In this document: piece after piece, positions 1-5,342 of the stretch
Position numbering within the stretch: position 1 is the first letter of the stretch
Layout: each line of letters begins with the position of its first letter
DNA from: Aquimarina sp.
GTDB lineage: Bacteria > Bacteroidota > Bacteroidia > Flavobacteriales > Flavobacteriaceae
Direction: 5' to 3'
DNA length: 5,439 nucleotides
Assembly (NCBI GenBank): GCA_020628975.1
Contig: JAHDEF010000126.1
Location: forward strand, 1-5,439
Made by a program: the position numbers and the translations under genes
The notes under the pieces: model-generated
Databases searched by the model: none
The model's input: only the letters and a program-made list of their open reading frames with translations
What the model was told of the DNA's origin: nothing

Positions 1-243
1 ATCTTTTAAAATTCTATCAAAGGCTTTATAATCATTTTTAAAACCACTATAATTTATGGCTCCTAAAACACTAGCATTTTTTCTTAATAATTTTGACCAT
101 GAGTCGTATGTAATAACTTCTCTATCTACATTTTCAATTTCATTTTCAGCATAAGCAATTTCTACGTTTGTATATTGTGACCATATAGTACCCATACATA
201 TTATAGATAAGAAAAGGGCGATGTTGTTTTTAAGCGTTTTCAT
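1..243 (-). CDS. Secreted DUF547-family protein, N-terminal fragment (runs off left edge)
   Basis: The first 81 codons of a minus-strand gene are visible, from an ATG at 243-241 to the window edge with no stop. Residues 1 to about 21 (MKTLKNN followed by IALFLSIICMGTIW) form a typical signal peptide, with a likely cleavage just before or after SQ at about 22-23, so the mature protein should be exported. Residues about 46-81 contain YDSWSKLLRKNASVLGAINY and then SGFKNDYKAFDRILKD. This resembles the start of DUF547, whose members typically open with a W..LL..... G.VnY.gf..d pattern. The biochemical role of DUF547 is not established to my knowledge, so no function is assigned. No Shine-Dalgarno sequence precedes the start, which is normal in Bacteroidota, and a plausible promoter lies 42 bp upstream. 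The family call is recalled from the motif pattern and rests on only the first part of the domain. Confidence 0.75.
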   Translation of the reverse strand, partial: MKTLKNNIALFLSIICMGTIWSQYTNVEIAYAENEIENVDREVITYDSWSKLLRKNASVLGAINYSGFKNDYKAFDRILKD

Positions 244-284
244 AGGAAATGATTTTTGGTTGATTTTCTAATTATTTACACTTA

Positions 285-315
285 CAAAGCTATGGTAGTA
301 GTTCGCTTTTTTAAA
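285..315 (-). promoter_or_regulatory. Candidate Bacteroidota promoter for the DUF547 gene
   Basis: Read on the minus strand, TAGCTTTG at 292-285 matches the Bacteroidota -7 consensus TAnnTTTG at every fixed position. Nineteen bases upstream lies TTTA at 315-312, three of four matches to the -33 element TTTG. Transcription would begin near 278 and leave a leader of about 35 bases before the ATG at 243. The consensus is known from Bacteroides and Flavobacterium; its use here is inference. Confidence 0.55.
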
Positions 316-386
316 CTAAGATCTATTGAAGGGGAATTATACCAATTGAAAAGGAATAGCAACATTCACTAATGAAAAAAAACAGC

Positions 387-416
387 TAAAAGTGAAAAAA
401 TAGACTTAAAAGTGAA
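387..416. repeat. Direct repeat TAAAAGTGAA, two copies 20 bp apart
   Basis: TAAAAGTGAA occurs at 387-396 and again at 407-416. The 20-bp period is about two helical turns, so both copies face the same side of the DNA, as in a dimer binding site. A partial reverse-orientation match, TTCACT, lies at 365-370. The distance of about 100 bp from the DUF547 promoter would suit an upstream regulator site, but the region is A-rich and chance is possible. Confidence 0.3.
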
Positions 417-561
417 TTTCTAATTTTACTACACTCCCTTTGTTTACAACGTCTTGCTTATTTTCAATCTGAAATTTAAGGAACGCTGCTAAAACTTTAA
501 AAATTGATATATAAGTAGAAGAAAATATCATATATCTACACAAAATCAAATAACACATCAT
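406..561 (-). CDS. Doubtful 51-residue ORF, possible gene remnant
   Basis: An ATG at 561-559 opens 51 codons ending in TAA at 408-406; the upstream in-frame stop is TGA at 579-577. The first half is hydrophobic (MMCYLILCRYMIF at residues 1-13), and the second half reads like ordinary protein sequence (LAAFLKFQIENKQDVVNKGS, then VVKLEIHF). No Shine-Dalgarno or promoter match stands out, and I do not recognise a family. It could be a small membrane-associated protein, the C-terminal scrap of a decayed gene, or a chance ORF in AT-rich DNA. Chance or remnant seems more likely than a functional gene. Confidence 0.15.
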   Translation of the reverse strand: MMCYLILCRYMIFSSTYISIFKVLAAFLKFQIENKQDVVNKGSVVKLEIHF

Positions 562-594
562 ATTCAAACTCCATTTTCATACAGGTGAAATGTA

Positions 595-634
595 TCTAAT
601 ACAAATGAAATTAATTATTGAGCGTCTAATACAA
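595..634. repeat. Direct repeat TCTAATACAA, two copies 30 bp apart
   Basis: TCTAATACAA is found at 595-604 and exactly again at 625-634. The 30-bp period is close to three helical turns. The downstream copy runs into AACTTGGG (633-640), which itself recurs at 683-690. No gene or promoter is clearly attached to these copies, and the function is unknown. Confidence 0.3.
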
Positions 635-671
635 CTTGGGATGTCATTTAGAAAACACCTTTGGTGAAACT

Positions 672-790
672 TAAGTAACATTAACTTGGGTAAATATTTT
701 AATTTTAAAGCAAGCCTTGGCTAGCTTACTATTTAGGGATTCCTATAAATATTATTTATATTATCAATATCGTATTTTTAATGTTACTTA
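672..790. repeat. 13-bp inverted repeat pair bounding a 119-bp non-coding segment
   Basis: TAAGTAACATTAA at 672-684 is the exact reverse complement of TTAATGTTACTTA at 778-790. Between them lies a smaller hairpin at 708-727 (AAGC..GCC facing GGC..GCTT, with one internal mismatch and a very short loop). The size and terminal repeats fit a decayed MITE, but I see no flanking target duplication. A long-range hairpin in the leader of the gene at 859, or a pair of operator half-sites, is also possible. Confidence 0.4.
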
Positions 791-822
791 TTTTATAAAC
801 TAATAACAAATAGTGGTTTTCG

Positions 823-838
823 ATCATAAATTTATGAT
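823..838. promoter_or_regulatory. Perfect 16-bp palindrome just upstream of the gene at 859
   Basis: ATCATAAATTTATGAT is a perfect palindrome ending 20 bp before the ATG at 859. It contains TAAATTTA (827-834), seven of eight matches to the TAnnTTTG -7 element, so a regulator binding here would overlap the likely promoter. A TATAAT string follows at 838-843. I see no clear -33 element. This could be an operator for a dimeric regulator, or a chance palindrome in AT-rich sequence. Confidence 0.35.
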
Positions 839-858
839 ATAATCAAAATTTATATGTT

Positions 859-1257
859 ATGAAAAATCTATTTAAAAAATTACTGATAGTAGGTTTCACA
901 TTTGGAACTCTAAGTGCTTTTTCACAAAGTTATAATGATAATGGGTACGATTTACCTTTAATGGATAGTATGACTAGTGAAGAAATTAGTTCGGAAGATG
1001 ATACAGCAGAAGCCGATGAAATTATTATGAAAGAAAATAGTTATCCTTCACTTGATTTGTCTGGCGAATTACCTAAACTAGATGAAATGTTGCAGGTATA
1101 TTTTGGAAACGCCGAAGATTTTGTAATTGAACAAGAACTAGAAGCCAAGGAGAAAGATGCTTTAAAAGTAAAAAAGCAAAAATATATTCCATTAAAAATT
1201 TACCCTAAAGATAAAGGTTACGATTTACCCGAAATGGATAGTATAGATGCTTACTAA
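859..1257 (+). CDS. Small secreted acidic protein of unknown function with LPxMD-type repeats
   Basis: The 132-residue product begins with a clear signal peptide (MKNLFKKLLIVGFTFGTLSA, cleavage likely near FSQ at 21-23), so it should be exported. There is no lipobox cysteine, no cysteine at all, and no further membrane segment. The mature part is acidic, especially residues 40-56 (EEISSEDDTAEADE). Three copies of a short motif appear: DLPLMDSM at 31-38, ELPKLDEM at 70-77 and DLPEMDSI at 122-129, the last almost at the C-terminus. A lysine-rich stretch lies at 97-119. I recognise no family or catalytic motif. The start is supported by the signal peptide; no Shine-Dalgarno is present. The gene stands alone, with a MITE-like element starting 21 bp after its stop. 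A binding, adhesion or structural role for the repeats is only a guess. Confidence 0.75.
   Translation: MKNLFKKLLIVGFTFGTLSAFSQSYNDNGYDLPLMDSMTSEEISSEDDTAEADEIIMKENSYPSLDLSGELPKLDEMLQVYFGNAEDFVIEQELEAKEKDALKVKKQKYIPLKIYPKDKGYDLPEMDSIDAY
946..1244 (+). repeat. Near-identical intragenic repeat at both ends of the mature protein
   Basis: The 26 bases at 946-971 and at 1219-1244 agree at 23 positions; only three adjacent bases (957-959 versus 1230-1232) differ. They encode YDLPLMDSM and YDLPEMDSI, exactly 273 bp (91 codons) apart and in the same frame. Matching at third codon positions suggests a fairly recent intragenic duplication or gene conversion rather than protein-level selection alone. 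Confidence 0.7.
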
Positions 1258-1278
1258 ATTTGAAAAGATTTATTAGAA

Positions 1279-1432
1279 ATATGTATATCCGTAATTAGTA
1301 ATACTATATCGGTTTTCGTCATTCCTTGCTTGACAAGGAATCTCATCCTACTGATTTTATATACTTAATGAGACCCTGAAACGAGTTCAGGGTGACGCAA
1401 TTCATATTCTTAATGATTACGGATATACATAT
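1279..1432. mobile_element. MITE-like element, 154 bp, with 17-bp terminal inverted repeats and cloverleaf-type interior
   Basis: ATATGTATATCCGTAAT at 1279-1295 is the exact reverse complement of 1416-1432, and the match continues imperfectly to about 29 bp. TAGAA abuts the element on both sides (1274-1278 and 1433-1437), as expected for a target-site duplication. Inside, CGTCA (1317-1321) faces TGACG (1393-1397), and TCTCAT (1341-1346) faces ATGAGA (1368-1373). Two perfect hairpins with 8-bp stems and 5-base loops sit between them: ATTCCTTG/CAAGGAAT (1321-1341) and ACCCTGAA/TTCAGGGT (1373-1393). Adjacent arms share a base at the junctions, so not every pair can form at once. No ORF is present, so movement would need a transposase in trans. 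The GTCATTCC and ACCCTGAA hairpin units resemble palindromic repeats I recall from other bacterial genomes; this was not checked. Lying 21 bp after the gene at 859, the element may also limit its transcript. Confidence 0.75.
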
Positions 1433-1514
1433 TAGAAACTATTAAAACAAGCTTTAAAAATCAACTTATGGGGCAACCTGAAAGTTGTGGGAAGTTCTGT
1501 ATATTTCGTGTGTC

Positions 1515-1546
1515 ACTCCACAAATTTTGAAAAATTATAGTGGAGT
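1515..1546. repeat. Short hairpin ACTCCAC / GTGGAGT
   Basis: ACTCCAC at 1515-1521 pairs perfectly with GTGGAGT at 1540-1546. The enclosed 18 bases can add an inner stem of AATTT with AAATT around a small loop. No T-run follows on either strand, so it is not a standard intrinsic terminator. It may belong to a decayed repeat element. Confidence 0.35.
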
Positions 1547-1680
1547 CTACTTCACTAAGAATTGGAAATCATTCTTTTAAATAGAAAAATAAAAATTAGT
1601 TTAGGGAATTTCCACCTACGTGTAAATGACGGTAACTTTATTTATCCATAACTTTTCGGATTGATCTCAACCCATCTAGT

Positions 1681-1746
1681 TTCAGCCTTCAGTCAGTATT
1701 TTATTTTATCGAAAACTTTCGAACAAAATGCTAACTAAAGGCTGAA
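1681..1746. repeat. 66-bp extended imperfect hairpin
   Basis: The ends pair perfectly over 9 bp: TTCAGCCTT at 1681-1689 with AAGGCTGAA at 1738-1746. A second block, AGTCAGTATTTT (1691-1702), pairs with AAAATGCTAACT (1725-1736) apart from one mismatch and one G-T wobble. A third, inner hairpin is TCGAAA/TTTCGA at 1709-1722. Nearly the whole segment can therefore fold into one rod. On the plus strand it is followed by a T-rich stretch (1747-1753), so it could terminate rightward transcripts. A small inverted-repeat element or a structured RNA is also possible. Confidence 0.45.
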
Positions 1747-1837
1747 TTTATTTCATTGAATATTCGTAATCACTTATAATAACAATTGTGTCAATCTAAT
1801 TTTTTTCAGAATTTATTAAGAATAAAAAAATAGCTTA

Positions 1838-1957
1838 ATGAAAATTCATAGCAAACAAGGAATAAATCTAAACATCAAAATAGTATCAATGGAAGACATT
1901 TATTTTGAACGCCCAGATTCATTTATTAACAAGGCAATCACAATCTTAGTAGCCTAA
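1838..1957 (+). CDS. Doubtful 39-residue ORF
   Basis: The frame runs from ATG at 1838 to TAA at 1955-1957 and ends three bases before the stop codon of the convergent helicase gene. It begins MKIHSKQGINLNIKIVSMED and continues IYFERPDSFINKAITILVA. The composition is protein-like, but there is no signal peptide, no recognisable domain and no good promoter match upstream. It may be a small unknown protein, a remnant of a displaced gene, or chance. I do not recognise it. Confidence 0.15.
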   Translation: MKIHSKQGINLNIKIVSMEDIYFERPDSFINKAITILVA

Positions 1958-1960
1958 AAT

Positions 1961-4297
1961 TTACTTTTTAACTTTTAGGATTTTAAGCTTAGCAAAACGA
2001 AGGAGTAGTTTTTTAATTCCGCCTTGTTCAAAATTAATTTCAGCTTTTTTATCCTGTCCGCTACCTTCTATATTAAGCACAATACCTCTACCAAAGCGGC
2101 CGTGCTCAACAGTGTTACCTGCTATTATTTGATTTAAAGTTGCTGAATCTACAGATGAAGTGCTGGTGTCTTGAGGTTTCAATTTTCTAAGTTTTCGTAA
2201 TTGATCTTGAGTAGGTTTATGCGATGGTGGCGGTGAACCAGCAACGGGCTTTTGTTGTCGAAGTTTCGTTTTATCAACTTCTCCAAAAATATCTCTATCA
2301 ATTAGCGGTTTATATTGGTAATGGTCAATTGGTGTTATATAATCTAGGTACTGGTCATCAATTTCTTCAATAAATCGACTTGGCTCTGCGTCAACCAATT
2401 TCCCCCAGCGATAGCGTGATAAGGTATAGGTTAAATAAGCTTGCTTTTCAGCTCTGGTAAGTGCAACGTAAAATAAACGGCGTTCTTCTTCAAGTTCACT
2501 ACGGGTATTCATACTCATACCAGAAGGAAACAAGTCTTCTTCCATCCCAACAATAAAAACATGAGGAAATTCTAATCCTTTAGCTAAATGAATCGTCATT
2601 AAAGCCACACGGTCTTCGTCGTCGGTATCTTTATCCATATCTGTAGCCAATGCTACATCTTCTAAAAATTCAGCTAAATTTCCTTGAGCACCATCGATTT
2701 CCTTCTGCCCTTCGACAAAATCTTTAATACCATTTAATAATTCTTCAATATTCTCAATTCGAGTAATACCTTCAGGTGTAGCGTCTTTTTTTAATTCGAG
2801 AACTAAACCTGTTTTTTTGGTAACGATTTCTGTAAGTGCAAAAGCATCTGTGTTTTCATTAGTAACTTGAAAACTTTTGATCATATTGACAAAATTCTCA
2901 AGTTTTGCTCGAGTACCCGCATTAATTTTTAAGTCTGGAAGCTTGGAAATATGTTCCATTACTTCAAAAATAGAACGTTTGTAGTGGTTTGCCGCAAGAA
3001 TTAGTTTATCAACTGTAGTTGCGCCAATACCCCTAGCAGGATAATTAATGACTCTTTTAAGTGCTTCTTCATCCTTAGGATTTATAACCAAACGCAAATA
3101 AGCAAGTACATCTTTTATTTCCTTTCTTTGGTAGAAAGAAAGTCCACCAAAAATACGGTATTTAATACCTCTTTTTCTTAAGGCATCTTCAATGGCACGC
3201 GATTGCGCATTCGTACGATAAAGCACTGCAAACTCACTGGCTCGCAATTGCTCATTCATTTGAGTGTCAAAAATGGTACTGGCTACGTAACGCCCTTCAT
3301 CACCATCGGTAGGAAGCCTATTGACTATAATTTTCCCGCCGTCATCATTGGCAGTCCAAACTACCTTATCTAATTTTGTTTTATTATGTTCGATGATAGA
3401 ATTGGCGGCTTCGACTATATTTTTTGTAGAACGATAATTTTGCTCTAATCGATAACTCGCTGCATCAGTATAATCTTTTTGAAAATTTAGAATATTATTG
3501 ATGTTTGCTCCACGGAATGCATATATACTTTGTGCATCATCACCAACGACACATAAATTATGGAAACGATCGGCTAAGGCTCTAACAATTAAATATTGAG
3601 AATGATTGGTATCTTGGTACTCATCTACCAATATGTACTTAAAGCGAGTTTGATATTTTGCAAGTACTTCTGGAAAACGGTTTAAAAGTTCGTTGGTTTT
3701 TAAAAGTAAGTCATCAAAATCCATGGCGCCTGCTTTAAAACAACGATCCACATAATTTTGATAAATATCACCAATACGAGGTCGCTTTGACATGGCATCG
3801 GCTTCCATAACTTCAGGATTATTGAAGTATGCTTTAACGGTAATTAAATTATTTTTAAAGGAAGAAATTCTACTAGCCACCTGCTTGTATTTATAAACAT
3901 CTTTATCAAGCCCCATTTCTTTGATAATACTTGATATAAGTCGTTGGGAATCTTGAGAGTCGTAAATCGTAAAGTTTGATGGGTAGCCTAACTTATCGGC
4001 TTCAATACGTAAAATTTTAGCAAAAATAGAATGGAATGTTCCCATCCATAAATTTTTAGCTTCTGTATTACCTACAATTTGTGATATACGCTGCTTCATT
4101 TCGCGCGCAGCTTTATTGGTAAATGTTAATGATAGAATATTGAAAGCATCAACGCCTTTGCTCATTAAATAAGCAATTCGATAAGTAAGTACACGGGTTT
4201 TTCCTGAGCCTGCACCTGCAATAACCATTAATGGTCCATCGAAATGAAGCGTAGGTGCTAATTGGGCTTCGTTAAGTTGACTTAAATATTCTTCCAA
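1961..4297 (-). CDS. uvrD: ATP-dependent 3'-5' DNA helicase, UvrD/PcrA family (superfamily 1A)
   Basis: This complete 778-residue protein carries all the SF1A helicase motifs: the Q-motif region LNEAQ (8-12), Walker A AGAGSGKT (27-34), motif Ia TFTNKAA (58-64), TFHS (87-90), Walker B DEYQDT (225-230), motif III GDDAQSIYAFRG (252-263), motif IV EQNYRS (285-290), motif V TIHLAKGLEF (568-577) and motif VI RRLFYVALTRAE (606-617). A polar, proline-rich linker (about 683-725) leads to a C-terminal Tudor-like domain (about 727-776, from GNTVEHGRFGRG), the part known in PcrA/UvrD to contact RNA polymerase. The family unwinds DNA in nucleotide excision and mismatch repair and clears transcription and replication blocks. 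The start is TTG at 4297-4295: the sequence from it, MEEYLSQLNEAQ, matches the usual flavobacterial N-terminus as I recall it, and a stop lies seven codons upstream. The length is slightly above that of E. coli UvrD (720). UvrD and PcrA cannot be separated from sequence alone. Confidence 0.96.
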   Translation of the reverse strand: MEEYLSQLNEAQLAPTLHFDGPLMVIAGAGSGKTRVLTYRIAYLMSKGVDAFNILSLTFTNKAAREMKQRISQIVGNTEAKNLWMGTFHSIFAKILRIEADKLGYPSNFTIYDSQDSQRLISSIIKEMGLDKDVYKYKQVASRISSFKNNLITVKAYFNNPEVMEADAMSKRPRIGDIYQNYVDRCFKAGAMDFDDLLLKTNELLNRFPEVLAKYQTRFKYILVDEYQDTNHSQYLIVRALADRFHNLCVVGDDAQSIYAFRGANINNILNFQKDYTDAASYRLEQNYRSTKNIVEAANSIIEHNKTKLDKVVWTANDDGGKIIVNRLPTDGDEGRYVASTIFDTQMNEQLRASEFAVLYRTNAQSRAIEDALRKRGIKYRIFGGLSFYQRKEIKDVLAYLRLVINPKDEEALKRVINYPARGIGATTVDKLILAANHYKRSIFEVMEHISKLPDLKINAGTRAKLENFVNMIKSFQVTNENTDAFALTEIVTKKTGLVLELKKDATPEGITRIENIEELLNGIKDFVEGQKEIDGAQGNLAEFLEDVALATDMDKDTDDEDRVALMTIHLAKGLEFPHVFIVGMEEDLFPSGMSMNTRSELEEERRLFYVALTRAEKQAYLTYTLSRYRWGKLVDAEPSRFIEEIDDQYLDYITPIDHYQYKPLIDRDIFGEVDKTKLRQQKPVAGSPPPSHKPTQDQLRKLRKLKPQDTSTSSVDSATLNQIIAGNTVEHGRFGRGIVLNIEGSGQDKKAEINFEQGGIKKLLLRFAKLKILKVKK

Positions 4298-4316
4298 GAA
4301 AATTTTTTTTGAAGTT

Positions 4317-4349
4317 CAAATTTAAGCATTATAGTTGTTTTCACCCAGA
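4317..4349 (-). promoter_or_regulatory. Candidate promoter for the helicase gene
   Basis: Read on the minus strand, TAAATTTG at 4324-4317 matches the Bacteroidota -7 consensus TAnnTTTG at every fixed position. A weak -33 match, TCTG at 4349-4346, lies 21 bases upstream. The start of transcription would fall near 4310 and leave a leader of only about a dozen bases before the TTG start. If real, the helicase is transcribed independently of the upstream fucosidase gene. Confidence 0.45.
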
Positions 4350-4364
4350 TAATCCCTAGATAAT
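4347..4364. repeat. AGATAAT direct repeat with 11-bp period upstream of the helicase gene
   Basis: AGATAAT occurs at 4347-4353 and 4358-4364, each preceded by CCC (CCCAGATAAT, then CCCTAGATAAT). The 11-bp period is one helical turn, and the pair overlaps or adjoins the weak -33 region of the candidate helicase promoter. It could be a regulator site or a small tandem duplication. Confidence 0.3.
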
Positions 4365-4436
4365 ACGGGAAACATCATCTAGTAATTTCTGTTTAATTTA
4401 ATTCAGAATTCCTAAGTTAACAAAGCTAAAAACAGC

Positions 4437-5342
4437 CTAGGACTCTATTTCTATTTTATAAACTATAGCAAATTCCCCTTTAGCAGGTTTGATAGTAGGT
4501 GATTGTATTTCTAAGCCTTTAGTTGTCTTTTTCCATTCAATGGTTTCGTTGCTTCCTAAAACCTTTATATTTTTGATATGATATGCTTTAGCTTCTTTAT
4601 TAAATACTTTCAAAATTGTGGGGGCTTTTTTATTCGTCCAGCCTAATTGAATGGCGTAAACTATATTACCTTTTGTGGTATATCGTATATCGTTACTATT
4701 CAATTTATCGAAGCCTAGCTTTAAAGCACCAAATTGCTTAAAAGCATCTGATCCATCAGACTCGAAGTGGGTATTTCCTTGTCCGTAACTTAAAAATGGT
4801 CTCGTATTATAAATAGCTTCGCCATATAAAGTCATCCATTTACCAATTTGTTTAAGGGTATTGACTTGTTCTATAGGAATACTTCCATCAGCTTTTGGCC
4901 CTGCTGAAAGCAGCAAAACACCATTTTTGCTAACCACATCTGCAAGTATGCGAATGGCTTTTTTAGGATCAATTGCAGTTCTGTTATTTTTATCGTAACA
5001 CCAACTACTTCCTAAAATAAAATCTGTTACCCAAACATCCTTTTGTATATCGGGCATCGTAGCTCGTTCAATATTTATAACCGCTAATTCTTTAGGGAAA
5101 AAAGAACCTTTGGTATTTACAACGACTTCCTTTTTTAATTGATGCGCCAAATTGAAATAATTGGCTAAAAATTTTTTACGGTGTGACTCTTTAACAAAAC
5201 GCTGACCAAAATCCATCCAAATATAATCAGGGGTATACGTATGCATTACTTCATTCAGTTTGATAAGCCATAAATCATTGGCTTCCTCCCAAGGTAAATT
5301 ACCATATAACAATGTATATTTTTCTTCCTGCGGAACTTCGCA
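4437..5342 (-). CDS. GH29 alpha-L-fucosidase, C-terminal body (frameshifted, 5' end off window)
   Basis: This is the catalytic C-terminal half and following domain of a family 29 glycoside hydrolase, which removes alpha-L-fucose from glycans such as fucoidan or host and algal oligosaccharides. Counting from L at 5309, the residues LYGNLPWEEAN lead to YTPDYIWMDFG, whose second aspartate is the expected nucleophile. NIERA follows 48 residues later, near where an acid/base glutamate is often found (not certain). SKNGVLLLSAGPKADGSIP and GEAIYNTRPF are hallmark family segments. The last 90 or so residues should form the beta-rich C-terminal domain. The gene ends at TAG 4439-4437. The frame stays open to the window edge, so a TTG at 5312 is not a real start: it lies inside a conserved region. 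Upstream of about 5342 the GH29-like sequence moves to another frame, implying a one-base deletion, a sequencing error or frameshifting. The substrate is not predictable from sequence. Confidence 0.88.
   Translation of the reverse strand, partial: CEVPQEEKYTLLYGNLPWEEANDLWLIKLNEVMHTYTPDYIWMDFGQRFVKESHRKKFLANYFNLAHQLKKEVVVNTKGSFFPKELAVINIERATMPDIQKDVWVTDFILGSSWCYDKNNRTAIDPKKAIRILADVVSKNGVLLLSAGPKADGSIPIEQVNTLKQIGKWMTLYGEAIYNTRPFLSYGQGNTHFESDGSDAFKQFGALKLGFDKLNSNDIRYTTKGNIVYAIQLGWTNKKAPTILKVFNKEAKAYHIKNIKVLGSNETIEWKKTTKGLEIQSPTIKPAKGEFAIVYKIEIES

Larger units (their letters stand above)
244..858. other. 615-bp gene-poor spacer between two divergent genes
   Basis: The spacer separates the leftward DUF547 gene from the rightward gene at 859. 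I find no convincing coding region in it, only a doubtful 51-codon minus-strand ORF. It holds a promoter candidate (285-315), two pairs of 10-bp direct repeats (387-416 and 595-634), an 8-bp repeat AACTTGGG at 633-640 and 683-690, a 13-bp inverted pair (672-684 and 778-790) and a perfect 16-bp palindrome (823-838). Two promoters need far less space, so part of this may be decayed mobile or regulatory DNA. Confidence 0.6.
1438..1960. other. 523-bp gene-poor spacer
   Basis: Between the MITE-like element and the helicase stop codon I find no convincing gene. The stretch contains two inverted-repeat structures (1515-1546 and 1681-1746) and a doubtful 39-codon plus-strand ORF (1838-1957). No clear T-tailed terminator follows the helicase gene on the minus strand, so its transcript may run into this spacer. 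Confidence 0.55.

Noticed and set aside
506..536. Inverted repeat GATATAT / ATATATC
   Set aside because: Seven AT-only pairs around a 17-base loop are expected by chance in DNA of this composition.
1373..1393. ACCCTGAA hairpin as an intrinsic terminator for the gene at 859
   Set aside because: No T-run follows the stem on either strand, and the hairpin is better explained as part of the MITE-like element.
1471..1533. Short plus-strand ORF starting ATGGGGCAACCT
   Set aside because: It has only 20 codons, no signal, no recognisable motif, and overlaps the 1515-1546 hairpin; treated as chance.
4377..4436. Terminator for the fucosidase gene
   Set aside because: Only weak pairings (GCT/AGC around a T5 stretch, and TTCTG/CAGAA) are visible, without a stable GC stem followed by a T-tail.
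5310..5312. TTG at 5312 as the start of the fucosidase
   Set aside because: It lies inside the conserved EEKYT-LLYGN region, the frame is open upstream to the window edge, and a start here would lack the N-terminal half of the GH29 catalytic domain and any signal peptide.
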